NCBI GenBank assembly: GCA_014190155.1 | Contig: BJFY01000012.1 | Span: 1-34,113, forward strand | Length of the DNA stretch: 34,113 nt | Reading direction: 5' to 3' | Origin: Actinomycetes bacterium | Lineage (GTDB): Bacteria; Actinomycetota; Actinomycetes; Nanopelagicales; Nanopelagicaceae | Shown: positions 26,519 through 34,113 of the stretch, piece after piece | Layout: every line of letters begins with the position of its first letter | Numbering within the stretch: the first letter of the stretch is position 1 | Made by a program: the position numbers and the translations under genes | Notes under the pieces: model-generated | What the model saw: only the letters and a program-made list of their open reading frames with translations | What the model was told of the DNA's origin: nothing | The model's database searches: none

Positions 26519-27603
26519 AATTTCTCTATTGTTCCGGATTTAACTAAATACCGAACCCCGTTTAAATTTTTAGGAAGATCACTTTCAACAGCTACTGTAA
26601 TAAATGTTTGTTCGGCTTCTTCCGCTAATTGCACTAGTTTTTCTCGACGTCTTTCGTCTAATTCAGAAAATACATCATCTAAAATTAAAATTGGTTTATT
26701 GCCTTCTTCTTTTAATAATTGAAATGAAGCTAATCTAAGTGCTAGCGCGATAGACCAAGATTCTCCATGGCTGGCATAACCTTTTACTTGATGATCTCCT
26801 AGTGATAGTAAAACATCGTCGCGATGCGGCCCTGCTAATGTGATACCGCGCTCCCGTTCTTGGTCTCTAACTTCTATAAGTTTGGCTTTTAGTAATATTT
26901 GGTTTGAGTCACGATTGTTCGAAAGGTTTTCGGTATTGGATTTATAATTAATTCCTGCTGGTTTTTTCTCAGCTAGGTTTTTGTATGCATTAATAAAATA
27001 GGGTTTTAGTAACGCTATTAACTCAATTCTGCTAGCTATAAGCTCTGAGCCAAATTTAATCAGATGTCCATCCCAAGGTTCTAAAGTTTGAATTGGAGCT
27101 CGACTTTTAAGTAAAGAATTTCGTTGTTTTAAAGCTCGTTCATAATCTGTTATAACCCCAGACATGCGTGGGCTTCTTTGGATTAATAGTTGGTCTATAA
27201 AGGCTCGGCGTTCACTTGGATCGCCTCGAACTAAATCCAAATCTTCCGGAGAGAAAGCTATTGCTTGGGTGATCCCAAGTATTTCTTTCTGGCTCCGAAC
27301 TGGGTTTTGATTAATTTTTGCACGGTTTGCTTTATTTGAATTTATCTCTAACTCGATTAATTGGGTTCGGTCATCTTGTAAAACTTTTGCACGGATATAT
27401 GCTTGTTCCGCGCCTAGTTTTATTAGTGGCACATCTTGTGAAACACGGTGAGAAGAAAGTAAAGATAAATACATGATTGCTTCAATAATATTAGTTTTGC
27501 CTTCGCCGTTCTCGCCAATAAAAATACTTTGTTTGGTTTTTAATGGTAATTCTAAAACCTTATAAGATCTAAAATCTTGTAAGGACAAGTGTGTTATGTG
27601 CAC
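26515..27603 (-). CDS. recF: DNA recombination and repair protein RecF
   Basis: This SMC-like ATPase (362 aa) helps load RecA at gaps. It has Walker A GENGEGKT (30-37), signature region KGYASHGESWSIALALRLA and Walker B PILILDDVFSELDERRR. The N-terminus MHITHLSLQDFRSYKVLEL is typical. The start is GTG 27603, 21 bases after dnaN, without a clear Shine-Dalgarno. The stop overlaps dciA. The order dnaA-dnaN-recF is standard. Confidence 0.96.
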   Translation of the reverse strand: MHITHLSLQDFRSYKVLELPLKTKQSIFIGENGEGKTNIIEAIMYLSLLSSHRVSQDVPLIKLGAEQAYIRAKVLQDDRTQLIELEINSNKANRAKINQNPVRSQKEILGITQAIAFSPEDLDLVRGDPSERRAFIDQLLIQRSPRMSGVITDYERALKQRNSLLKSRAPIQTLEPWDGHLIKFGSELIASRIELIALLKPYFINAYKNLAEKKPAGINYKSNTENLSNNRDSNQILLKAKLIEVRDQERERGITLAGPHRDDVLLSLGDHQVKGYASHGESWSIALALRLASFQLLKEEGNKPILILDDVFSELDERRREKLVQLAEEAEQTFITVAVESDLPKNLNGVRYLVKSGTIEKL

Positions 27604-27624
27604 GGTGAATTAAGTTTGTAGAAG

Positions 27625-28752
27625 TTATGACGCGTAACGCATAGGCATTAACAAATACCGATAACTATCGGTTGTTGGGCCATCTTTCTCGTGTTTGCCA
27701 GACAACACCGCTGGTTTATTTGAACCAGTGAATGCGATATGAACAAATGGAGTTCCGACTGCATGTAACCCATCCATTAAAAAGGTTGGGTTGAAAGCAA
27801 TATCAATAGCCTCACCGTTGTAAATAATGGTTAATTCTTCAGTTGCTTGCGCTTCTTCACCAGCGCCTGCTTCTAGTTGTAGTTTGGAATCACCAAACCG
27901 CAACCGAAGCGGCACGGTTTTGTCGGTTACTAACGCAACCCGTCGTACTGAATCTAAAAATGGTGCAACTTCTATAGTTGCTTGCGCAATGCTTTCATTT
28001 GGAAGTAGGTGTCGGTAAGGTGGGAAGGTTCCATCCAACATCCTTGATGTCATAGTTTTTGCTTCACTAGCAAAACCGACAAGTCTTTCGGTTGCGGTAA
28101 TTGGTGCAACCGCTAATGAAACTTGAGTTACACCCACAAGAGATTTTGCGGCGTCGGCGAGTGTTCGTGCGCGCAATAAAGCGGAGGTTGCAATATCAGT
28201 GTTGTTTGGTTGCCATTGAATTTCGCGTACAGCTAACCGGTATCGATCGGTTGCGGCTAACGTGATGGTTTCTTTATTTATATCAACATGGATTCCAGTA
28301 AGGGTTGGGAGCGAATCATCTTTACCGGCCGCGATAGCTACCTGGTTAATTGCGGTTGCGAAAACATCACTAGCAATAAATCCGGAATTTTCTGGCATGG
28401 TGGGTAAGTTTGGATATTCATTTATTGGCAACGTTGGAAGTGTAAATTTTGCAGTGCCGGTTGTTAGTAATACTCGATTGTTATCTAATACAAATGAGAC
28501 TGGTTTGTTTGGTAGAGATCTAGCTATCTCAGCTAACAACCGTCCTGGTACTAAAACTTTTCCTTTTTCTTTTATATCTGCATTAAATGAAGATTTTGCG
28601 GCGGTTTCTAAGTCAGAGGCAGAGAGTGTTACTTCATTATTTACATCAATAACAATTCCTAATAACGCCGTCATTATTGGCCGGGAGGAAAGGCTCCGTG
28701 AAACCCAATTAACACTCTCTGTTAATACATTGCTTTCAACTGTGAACTTCAT
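27625..28752 (-). CDS. dnaN: DNA polymerase III sliding clamp (beta subunit)
   Basis: The clamp (375 aa) encircles DNA and tethers the polymerase. It has three repeated clamp domains. N-terminal MKFTVESNVLTESVNWVSRSL, the middle domain beginning near FIASDVFATAINQVAIAAGKD, and the C-terminal YRYLLMPMRYAS ending are typical; the last residues form the M-P-M-R strand of the clamp. ATG 28752 is preceded by TTAGGTTTGCTTT, which offers only a weak AGG or a possible -10 box, so leaderless or weakly led translation is possible. Confidence 0.97.
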   Translation of the reverse strand: MKFTVESNVLTESVNWVSRSLSSRPIMTALLGIVIDVNNEVTLSASDLETAAKSSFNADIKEKGKVLVPGRLLAEIARSLPNKPVSFVLDNNRVLLTTGTAKFTLPTLPINEYPNLPTMPENSGFIASDVFATAINQVAIAAGKDDSLPTLTGIHVDINKETITLAATDRYRLAVREIQWQPNNTDIATSALLRARTLADAAKSLVGVTQVSLAVAPITATERLVGFASEAKTMTSRMLDGTFPPYRHLLPNESIAQATIEVAPFLDSVRRVALVTDKTVPLRLRFGDSKLQLEAGAGEEAQATEELTIIYNGEAIDIAFNPTFLMDGLHAVGTPFVHIAFTGSNKPAVLSGKHEKDGPTTDSYRYLLMPMRYAS

Positions 28753-29028
28753 AAAGCAAACCTAATGTGCGAAGGTGGTTCGCGCACAACCCTTTCCTTG
28801 TATATAAAGATATTCGTAGTAACCAGAGCGATTTCTGTGGGTAACCCCAATAACCGCAGGTCAACCAAGATATCCTCACTGTTTTTACCTGTGGGTTGTA
28901 GGTGGATAAAAAGTGGATAACTATGCCGAAGCGGTATCTTCGAAACACACCCACTCAATTCACCCACCCAATAACTGTAGTTATCCACAGTTATCCACAA
29001 GTTACCCCCAGGTTGGGGGTGTGCAGAG
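28753..29028. other. Putative oriC part 1: dnaA-dnaN gap with DnaA boxes
   Basis: This 276-base gap holds no gene. It carries two perfect DnaA boxes TTATCCACA at 28981-28989 and 28991-28999, spaced exactly 10 bases start to start. On the other strand are TTATCCACC (28901-28909) and TTATCCACT (28912-28920), spaced 11 bases, and a weaker TTACCCACA (28836-28844). An AT-rich stretch at about 28797-28817 (TTGTATATAAAGATATTC) is a candidate unwinding element. In Streptomyces and Mycobacterium oriC lies in this gap. Inference from motif clustering and position. Confidence 0.75.
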
Positions 29029-30465
29029 TTACCCCCGCGATTGTTGTTTAATCCGGTTAGTTAGTTCTGTAACCTGATTAAAAATAGAACGGCGCTCGGC
29101 CATTAATTGTCGAATTTTCCGATCAGCATGCATAACTGTGGTGTGGTCACGGCCACCAAAAGCTTGTCCGATTTTAGGAAGCGAAAGTTCAGTTAATTCC
29201 CGACATAAGTACATTGCGATTTGGCGGGCATTAACCAAAACTCGGGATCTGGAGCTGCCACATAAATCCTCAACACTAAGGCTGAAATAAGCCGCAGTTT
29301 GGGCCATGATCGTCGCTCCGGTTATTTCTGGGCCACCCTCACTAGCAATTAAATCTTTTAACACAATTTCCGCAAGTGAAAGATCAACACCTTGCCGATT
29401 CAAACTAGCAAAAGCTGTCACACGAATTAACGCACCTTCCAACTCACGAATATTTGTTGAAATTTTGCTAGCGATATATTCCAACACATCATCCGGCGCA
29501 TTTAATTTATCTTGCGCGGCTTTTTTCCGAAGAATTGCAATTCTAGTTTCTAACTCCGGCGGTTGGATATCTGTAATTAAACCCCACTCAAATCGGCTAC
29601 GTAACCGATCTTCCAAAGTTGTTAATTGTTTCGGTGCCCGGTCGCTTGAAATTACAATTTGTTTATTAGCGTTGTATAAAGTATTAAATGTGTGGAAAAA
29701 CTCTTCTTGGGTTCGCTCTTTATTTTCTAAAAATTGGATATCGTCAACCAATAAAATATCTAAATCACGGTAACGGCGTTGGAAGACAGAAGCCTTATCA
29801 TCACGGATCGAGTTAATAAAATCATTTGTAAATTCTTCACTAGAAACATAACGAACTCGAAGCCCACCATATAATTCTTTAGCGTAGGCGCCAATTGCAT
29901 GTAATAAATGGGTTTTTCCCAACCCAGATTCACCGTAAATAAATAGCGGGTTATAAGCTTTTGCTGGCGCTTCTGCTACTGCAACAGCAGCCGCGTGCGC
30001 GAACCGGTTTGATGCACCAATCACAAAACTTTCAAAAATATACCTAGGGTTTAATTGTGATTGTTCGTTAGTTTTACTTGGGGTGGCATCAGTACGCCCA
30101 GTTCCAGCGCGAGGTTTTACCGGATCCAAATCAATCTCGATTTCTAACGGTTGAATCAAATCCAAATTTTCCAACTCTTCATCCACAGTTACAGCGATGC
30201 TGATTCGTTCACCAGTTTCATTTGAAAGAGTTTCATTTAAAACTACCCGGAGCCGGCTCTCTAAAACATCTTTAGCAAAAACATTCGGCGCAGCAAGTAA
30301 TAAATTTGATCCACCATCACTTTTAATTAATCCAAGGGGTTTTGTAAGTGTTAAGAACGCTCGGTGTTGCGGTGCGTCGGTTGATACTTTTTCAATCACA
30401 GCACCCCATAAAGATTTAAGGTCTAATTCCACCTCTTGGCCTGTGCTTTGATTTGTGACCAACAC
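29029..30465 (-). CDS. dnaA: Chromosomal replication initiator DnaA
   Basis: This initiator (478 aa) binds DnaA boxes and opens the origin. It has an N-terminal domain ([10 protein letters not shown]), a variable linker (about 115-140) and an AAA+ domain. Walker A is GESGLGKT (178-185), Walker B is [20 protein letters not shown], and [22 protein letters not shown] includes the Arg finger. Domain IV contains the DNA-binding [20 protein letters not shown] and the signature [12 protein letters not shown]. The start is GTG 30465 with GAGGT seven bases upstream. DnaA boxes upstream at 30478-30498 overlap the expected promoter, which suggests autoregulation. Confidence 0.97.
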   Translation of the reverse strand: MLVTNQSTGQEVELDLKSLWGAVIEKVSTDAPQHRAFLTLTKPLGLIKSDGGSNLLLAAPNVFAKDVLESRLRVVLNETLSNETGERISIAVTVDEELENLDLIQPLEIEIDLDPVKPRAGTGRTDATPSKTNEQSQLNPRYIFESFVIGASNRFAHAAAVAVAEAPAKAYNPLFIYGESGLGKTHLLHAIGAYAKELYGGLRVRYVSSEEFTNDFINSIRDDKASVFQRRYRDLDILLVDDIQFLENKERTQEEFFHTFNTLYNANKQIVISSDRAPKQLTTLEDRLRSRFEWGLITDIQPPELETRIAILRKKAAQDKLNAPDDVLEYIASKISTNIRELEGALIRVTAFASLNRQGVDLSLAEIVLKDLIASEGGPEITGATIMAQTAAYFSLSVEDLCGSSRSRVLVNARQIAMYLCRELTELSLPKIGQAFGGRDHTTVMHADRKIRQLMAERRSIFNQVTELTNRIKQQSRG

Positions 30466-30786
30466 TTAGCTACCTCGGTATCCACATAGTTATCCACAGG
30501 CTGTGGTCTAAACCCAACCTTTACCCTTTATTAACCCTCAAAAACCACCCTTTTTAGTAGTTCCTGTGGATAGAGCCGAAAACTAGAGGGGAAACTGAAT
30601 AATAGCAAGTGGTTATCCACATCAATATTAAGGATCTGACCGAAACGCCCCAGTTTGACCATAGTTATCCACGACCTTTACCGTTACCCCCTGCTGTGGC
30701 CCCAAAAAAGGTCGGTGCATTTCGACCCGCTTGGAGTGGACGAAAGTCAGAAACTTTAGAGCTTTAAATTATCAAAGGAGCAAAAA
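30466..30786. other. Putative oriC part 2: dnaA-rpmH gap with DnaA boxes
   Basis: This 321-base gap between divergent dnaA and rpmH has no gene. DnaA boxes are: GTATCCACA 30478-30486 (one mismatch), TTATCCACA 30490-30498, CTATCCACA on the minus strand 30565-30573, TTATCCACA 30613-30621, and TTATCCACG 30665-30673. An 8-base inverted repeat CGACCTTT / AAAGGTCG lies at 30672-30679 and 30707-30714. The gap must also hold the dnaA promoter and the rpmH promoter. Gene direction changes here from leftward to rightward. The boxes may be origin elements, dnaA autoregulation sites, or both. Confidence 0.65.
30731..30760 (+). promoter_or_regulatory. Candidate rpmH promoter
   Basis: TTGGAG (30731-30736), an 18-base spacer and TTTAGA (30755-30760) precede the rpmH ribosome site AAAGGAG (30774-30780). 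The expected start is near 30767. The -10 box is only a moderate match. Confidence 0.35.
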
Positions 30787-30930
30787 ATGACAAAGCGCAC
30801 TTTTCAGCCGAACAATCGTCGGCGCGCAAAAAAGCATGGTTTCCGTGCACGTATGGCAACCCGTGGTGGTCGCGCAGTTCTAGCTGCTCGCCGTGCCAAA
30901 GGTCGCGTTCGCATCTCTGCATCCGCGTAA
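30787..30930 (+). CDS. rpmH: 50S ribosomal protein L34
   Basis: This 47-residue, highly basic ribosomal protein starts [20 protein letters not shown] and contains [19 protein letters not shown], the invariant L34 pattern. The ATG has AAAGGAG six bases upstream. It is divergent from dnaA and three bases before rnpA, the usual origin-proximal arrangement. Confidence 0.98.
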   Translation: MTKRTFQPNNRRRAKKHGFRARMATRGGRAVLAARRAKGRVRISASA

Positions 30931-30933
30931 CTC

Positions 30934-31281
30934 GTGCTTGCGTCATTAAACCGACTCACATCTAGCACCGACTTCGCTCGCACTACTAAATCCGGGGCTA
31001 GAGTTTCCACACGAACGCTCGCTGGTTACATTATTGCTGAGCCTTCGCTAGTTGAAACAAAAATAGGTTTTATTGTTTCTAAATCAATCGGCGGCTCAGT
31101 TTCGCGTCACCGAGTAACTCGTCAACTTCGTCATCTTTCCAAAGAACAATTTCATTTACTTCCCCAAAAATCATTAGTTGTCGTCCGTGCTATCCAAAAT
31201 ACTAAAGACTATTCAAACGACACAACGCAGTTGTTTAATAAATTATCTGAGAAGTTCAAACCGAGTTCGGTGGTGAAATGA
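30934..31281 (+). CDS. rnpA: Ribonuclease P protein component
   Basis: This 115-residue basic protein assists the RNase P RNA in maturing tRNA 5' ends. It starts [20 protein letters not shown] and has the RNR-type signature [20 protein letters not shown], with His in place of the middle Asn as often in Actinobacteria. GTG 30934 is three bases after the rpmH stop with no separate ribosome site, so it is probably translated by coupling. The stop overlaps yidD by 4 bases. Confidence 0.94.
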   Translation: MLASLNRLTSSTDFARTTKSGARVSTRTLAGYIIAEPSLVETKIGFIVSKSIGGSVSRHRVTRQLRHLSKEQFHLLPQKSLVVVRAIQNTKDYSNDTTQLFNKLSEKFKPSSVVK

Positions 31282-31562
31282 AACGCTCATTAATTTTTTT
31301 AATCACTGGTTACCAAAAATGGATCTCGCCAGCATTTGCGCCGCGCTGTAAGTACTACCCCTCTTGCTCAACCTACACAATGAACGCAATCCAACAATTT
31401 GGCGTTAAAGGTTTCATTTTAACGTTATGGCGATTTGTTCGGTGTAACCCATGGTCACACGGCGGCGTCGATTACGTACCAACCAATTTCACTTTTAAAA
31501 CACACCACGAAAACCCAGCAAAAAACCTTGATTTATCAAGAGAATCAGTAGGAGTTAACTAA
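31278..31562 (+). CDS. yidD: Membrane protein insertion efficiency factor YidD
   Basis: This 94-residue small membrane-associated protein assists YidC/Sec insertion. Diagnostic segments are [22 protein letters not shown], with the conserved Cys pair, and GGVDYVP at the end of the domain. The ATG overlaps the rnpA stop (ATGA) and its own stop overlaps the yidC start (TAATG). Confidence 0.96.
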   Translation: MKRSLIFLITGYQKWISPAFAPRCKYYPSCSTYTMNAIQQFGVKGFILTLWRFVRCNPWSHGGVDYVPTNFTFKTHHENPAKNLDLSRESVGVN

Positions 31563-32473
31563 TGGGATCAATTCTAAATCCACTTTACACTGCGGTATCT
31601 GCGGTGATTATGGCTATCCATAAGGTGTTAAGCCCAATTTTTGGAACTGACAGTGGTGTTACTTGGACGCTCGCAATTGTCGGTTTAGTTATTTTAATCC
31701 GTATTATTCTAATTCCGTTGTTTGTAAAGCAAATTAAAAGTCAGCGCGCTCTCACCGCGCTACAACCACACATGAAGGCGATTCAAACAAAACATAAAGA
31801 TGACCGCCAAAAACAATCTGAAGAGATGATGAAGCTTTATAAAGAACATAAAACAAACCCATTAGCTTCTTGCTTTCCAATACTCGCACAAGCCCCAATT
31901 TTCTTTGCACTCTTTACAGTGTTAAACGGAATTGGGAAAAATCCCCCACAAAAACATGGCGTACTAACCCAAGACGATGTGGTATCTGCGGCCGCTGCCA
32001 AATTCTTTGGCGCCCCAATCTCACAAACATTTTTAGGATCGGATATCACGACCGTTAAAGTTGTTACTGTTATTTTAATTGCTTTCATGTCGGCAACTAC
32101 ATTCACAACCCAAAAACAGTTGATGACAAAAGGCATGCCAAAGATGTCAACCCAAAACAATATGATGTTGCAACAACAAAAAATTATGCTGTACTTATTC
32201 CCATTAATATTTGCAGTATCTGGTGTTAATTTTCCAGTCGGAGTTTTAATTTATTGGTCGACCACTAACTTGTGGACTTGGGGTCAACAGTTCTATGTAA
32301 TTAAACGAAACCCAACACCTGGATCGCCGGCATATGAAGAGTTACAAGCAAAAAAAGCTAAAAAATCTGGAATTGCCCCAACCGAAGAGATTGGCGGCGG
32401 GGTAGCGGTCGAGGAACCTAAGAGCCAACGGCAGCAGCCAAAACGAAGCAATAAAAAGAAGAAGCGTAAGTAA
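31562..32473 (+). CDS. yidC: Membrane protein insertase YidC/Oxa1
   Basis: This 303-residue insertase of the short (Gram-positive/actinobacterial) form lacks the large periplasmic domain. It has an N-terminal hydrophobic segment, then WTLAIVGLVILIRIILIPL, a cytoplasmic coiled region (KHKDDRQKQSEEMMKLYKEH), FPILAQAPIFFALFTVL, and later helices around IMLYLFPLIFAVSGVNFPVG. The very basic tail (KRSNKKKKRK) probably contacts the ribosome. The ATG has AGGAG upstream within yidD. Confidence 0.96.
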   Translation: MGSILNPLYTAVSAVIMAIHKVLSPIFGTDSGVTWTLAIVGLVILIRIILIPLFVKQIKSQRALTALQPHMKAIQTKHKDDRQKQSEEMMKLYKEHKTNPLASCFPILAQAPIFFALFTVLNGIGKNPPQKHGVLTQDDVVSAAAAKFFGAPISQTFLGSDITTVKVVTVILIAFMSATTFTTQKQLMTKGMPKMSTQNNMMLQQQKIMLYLFPLIFAVSGVNFPVGVLIYWSTTNLWTWGQQFYVIKRNPTPGSPAYEELQAKKAKKSGIAPTEEIGGGVAVEEPKSQRQQPKRSNKKKKRK

Positions 32474-32539
32474 AGCGACAAATAGTACAAAAACTATCAA
32501 ATCGCCCATCAGATTTAGTACCTAACGAAAGGCAAGAAA

Positions 32540-33067
32540 ATGAGCCCAAAAAAGAGCGAAGCAGTAACAGAGGTTGTAGAAGTAGTTGAAAAGAAGAGCG
32601 AAAAAACTCTAGCTGCGCGCCTTGAGGAAGAGGGCGATGTTGCGGCTGACTACCTAGAGGGTTTGCTAGATATTGCCGACCTCGATGGCGATATTGAAAT
32701 CGGGATGGAGAATGACCGAGCCACTCTTTCGATTGAAGGTGGCGAGTTAAACCACCTCGTTGGCCGAGAAGGCGAAGTATTGGACTCAATTCAAGAGCTA
32801 ACCCGGTTAGCTGTCCAAACCGCTACTGGCGAACGCTCTCGCTTAATGCTCGATATTGATGGCTTCCGCGTCAACAAAAAAGAAACCTTGGCCGAACTAG
32901 CGCTAAAGATCGCCGAAGAGGTCAAAGCTTCTGGTGAGTCAGTCAAACTTGCTCCCATGAACGCATTTGAGCGAAAAGTCATCCACGACACCATTCAAAA
33001 GACTGGGTTAAGCAGCGAATCCGAAGGCGAAGACCCAGATCGTTGCGTGGTAGTCCTTCCCGCTTGA
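32540..33067 (+). CDS. khpB: RNA-binding protein KhpB/Jag (KH and R3H domains)
   Basis: The protein has 175 residues. An acidic N-terminal segment precedes a KH domain (EGLLDIADLDGDIEIGME to LIGREG-like HLVGREGEVLDSIQELTRLA). A C-terminal R3H domain (VKLAPMNAFERKVIHDTIQ) follows, with the ending DRCVVVLPA. It lacks the separate Jag_N domain of Firmicute proteins. KhpB-type proteins bind many RNAs and affect cell size and division. The ATG has AAAGG upstream. The stop overlaps the presumed rsmG start. Confidence 0.92.
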   Translation: MSPKKSEAVTEVVEVVEKKSEKTLAARLEEEGDVAADYLEGLLDIADLDGDIEIGMENDRATLSIEGGELNHLVGREGEVLDSIQELTRLAVQTATGERSRLMLDIDGFRVNKKETLAELALKIAEEVKASGESVKLAPMNAFERKVIHDTIQKTGLSSESEGEDPDRCVVVLPA

Positions 33068-33666
33068 GCGTTTCACGTGAAACTTTAACTCAGACCTATT
33101 TCCCAAAAAAGGGTCCCGAGTTAGCCCGTTACGCCGAACTCCTAGAAACCGTGGCGGTTGAGCGCGGAATCATTGGTCCAAGCGAGGGGCCAAAAGTTTG
33201 GGAGCGCCATATTGAAAACTGCGTCCCAATAACCACCCTTTTTACCGAAGGCGCAACCGTTGGGGATATTGGCTCCGGCGCAGGGCTTCCTGGAATCGTG
33301 ATCGCCCTAGCCCGGCCAGATTTAAAAATAACCCTGATCGAACCACTGCAACGTCGGGTCGATTTTTTAAACGAGGTCATCGCCGAGCTTGGATTAGATG
33401 TAACCGTTCACCGCGGTAAGGCCAATTCCTTGACCAAACCCTTCCATTATGTAATCGCCCGTGCAGTCGCACCCCTTGCCCGGTTAATTCCATCCACTTG
33501 GCACCTGGTTCGACCCAATGGTGCACTTTTGGCGATCAAAGGGGAGTCAGCGGCGGCGGAATTGAGCGCAGCGCTCCTACCAAAAGGCGCGACCGCACGA
33601 ATTATTGAGTTAAATATCGGAGAACTGCCCGTCAGCCGCATAGTTGAGGTCATAAAGGCTGGTTAA
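33064..33666 (+). CDS. rsmG: 16S rRNA (guanine527-N7)-methyltransferase
   Basis: This 200-residue SAM-dependent methyltransferase (GidB) modifies G527 of 16S rRNA. It has ARYAELLETVAVERGIIGPSE, WERHIENC, the SAM loop VGDIGSGAGLPGIVIAL, ITLIEPLQRRVDFL and VIARAVAPLARL. I chose TTG 33064, which overlaps the khpB stop (TTGA) and gives the N-terminus MSVSRETLTQTYF. TTG 33043 is an alternative. Codons 3-7 contain a parS site, so the N-terminal SRET is dictated by the site. Loss of rsmG in other bacteria gives low-level streptomycin resistance. Confidence 0.95.
   Translation: MSVSRETLTQTYFPKKGPELARYAELLETVAVERGIIGPSEGPKVWERHIENCVPITTLFTEGATVGDIGSGAGLPGIVIALARPDLKITLIEPLQRRVDFLNEVIAELGLDVTVHRGKANSLTKPFHYVIARAVAPLARLIPSTWHLVRPNGALLAIKGESAAAELSAALLPKGATARIIELNIGELPVSRIVEVIKAG
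33069..33084. promoter_or_regulatory. parS site inside the start of rsmG
   Basis: GTTTCACGTGAAAC at 33070-33083 is a perfect 14-base palindrome. It equals the core of the ParB-binding site consensus TGTTTCACGTGAAACA; only the outermost bases differ. It lies about 2.4 kb from the dnaA-rpmH gap. Confidence 0.93.
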
Positions 33667-33674
33667 CTACCGCC

Positions 33675-34113
33675 GTGACTGATTCACGTGAAACAAATTC
33701 CGAAAAACGCGTAATCGGAATCAAGCGCCTCAAAGAACCGATGCCAAAACCGATTAAAACTCGGATTTTTACGGTAGCCAACCAGAAAGGCGGGGTCGGC
33801 AAAACTACCTCCGCGGTCAATATCGCTGCCGCACTTTCAATGGGCGGCCTCCGCACTTTAGTAATCGACTTAGATCCGCAAGGAAATGCAAGCACCGCGT
33901 TTTCAATTGCGCGCGATGATGTTGCTGGAATGTTTGAAGTAATTACCCGCGATCTTCCAATGAGTGAAATTGTAATTAAAGTCGGTGGCTATCCGCATCT
34001 TGAATGCGCACCAGCAACACAATCGTTAGCAAACGCAGAAGTAGAACTCGTTCCAATGGTTGCGCGCGAACTTAGATTAAAAAAAGCGCTACAAACTTTC
34101 TTATTAGAACGCG
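33675..34113 (+). CDS. parA: Chromosome partitioning ATPase ParA, 5' part only
   Basis: This is the start of a ParA/Soj Walker ATPase; the window ends after 146 codons. The deviant Walker A is QKGGVGKTTSAVN, and VIDLDPQGNAS follows. A basic N-terminal extension (KRVIGIKRLKEPMPKPIKTR) precedes the ATPase fold and may bind DNA. The start is GTG 33675, which reads MTDSRETNSEK; codons 3-7 overlap a parS site. With ParB, presumably just downstream, it would move and segregate the origin region. Confidence 0.94.
   Translation, partial: MTDSRETNSEKRVIGIKRLKEPMPKPIKTRIFTVANQKGGVGKTTSAVNIAAALSMGGLRTLVIDLDPQGNASTAFSIARDDVAGMFEVITRDLPMSEIVIKVGGYPHLECAPATQSLANAEVELVPMVARELRLKKALQTFLLER
33680..33695. promoter_or_regulatory. 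parS site inside the start of parA
   Basis: TGATTCACGTGAAACA matches the 16-base parS consensus at every position except the third (A instead of T). It spans codons 3-7 of parA, where it encodes SRET as in rsmG. ParB binding here could also repress parA translation or transcription. Confidence 0.88.

Noticed and set aside
30672-30714. 8-base inverted repeat ahead of rpmH as a terminator
   Set aside because: The loop is 27 bases with no T-run after it, and the nearest upstream gene points away; it is kept only as part of the dnaA-rpmH gap description.

Overview
This window looks like the replication-origin region of a small-genome, fairly low-GC actinobacterium. The evidence for Actinobacteria is the gene order rpmH-rnpA-yidD-yidC-khpB-rsmG-parA / dnaA-dnaN-recF-dciA-gyrB-gyrA-tRNA-Ile-tRNA-Ala-ppiA-crgA-pabA-pknB, the actinobacteria-specific divisome protein CrgA, a PASTA-type PknB kinase, and a succinate dehydrogenase of the mycobacterial Sdh1 type. 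The base composition (AT-rich by eye), short intergenic gaps, many 1-8 base gene overlaps and frequent GTG/TTG starts suggest a streamlined freshwater lineage such as the Nanopelagicales (acI). That assignment is inference; no rRNA gene is present to test it. No insertion sequence, prophage, CRISPR array or other mobile element was seen.

Layout. Positions 1-5.1 kb hold the 5' part of an Orn/Lys/Arg decarboxylase-family gene, tRNA-Ser(GCU), and a three-gene ABC importer (ATPase, two-domain permease, binding protein), with strong stem-loops between the binding-protein gene and the permease gene. Positions 5.1-8.3 kb hold an Xaa-Pro aminopeptidase convergent with a secreted beta-propeller (Asp-box) protein. 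Positions 8.3-12.5 kb hold a minus-strand chain sdhC-sdhA-sdhB, a 26-codon membrane microORF, and two fluoride-channel (crcB) paralogues, all overlapping or nearly so. Positions 12.6-16.5 kb hold tRNA-Ser(UGA) and an operon ugpQ-pheA-serS-HAD phosphatase. Positions 16.6-19.9 kb hold a PP2C phosphatase, a PknB-like PASTA kinase, pabA/trpG and crgA. Positions 20-26.5 kb hold a rhomboid protease, cyclophilin, tRNA-Ala, tRNA-Ile, gyrA, gyrB and dciA. Positions 26.5-30.5 kb hold recF, dnaN and dnaA. From 30.8 kb to the end the direction flips to plus: rpmH, rnpA, yidD, yidC, khpB, rsmG and parA (cut by the window end).

The origin is expected in the dnaA gaps. DnaA boxes cluster on both sides of dnaA (28.75-29.03 kb and 30.47-30.79 kb), most genes left of dnaA point left and all genes right of it point right, and two parS sites lie 3 kb to the right, each inside the first codons of a gene (rsmG and parA). 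The main points for a second look are a cysteine module shared by two unrelated secreted proteins, the microORF coupled to sdhB, a crcB gene that lacks a standard start codon, a shortened pstP-pknB locus without rodA/pbpA/pknA, a C-H-x-C-x-H motif in the Sdh1 membrane anchor, and a cyclophilin gene whose start lies one base past a tRNA 3' end. I found no convincing wholly new multi-gene system; most of the window is core chromosome.
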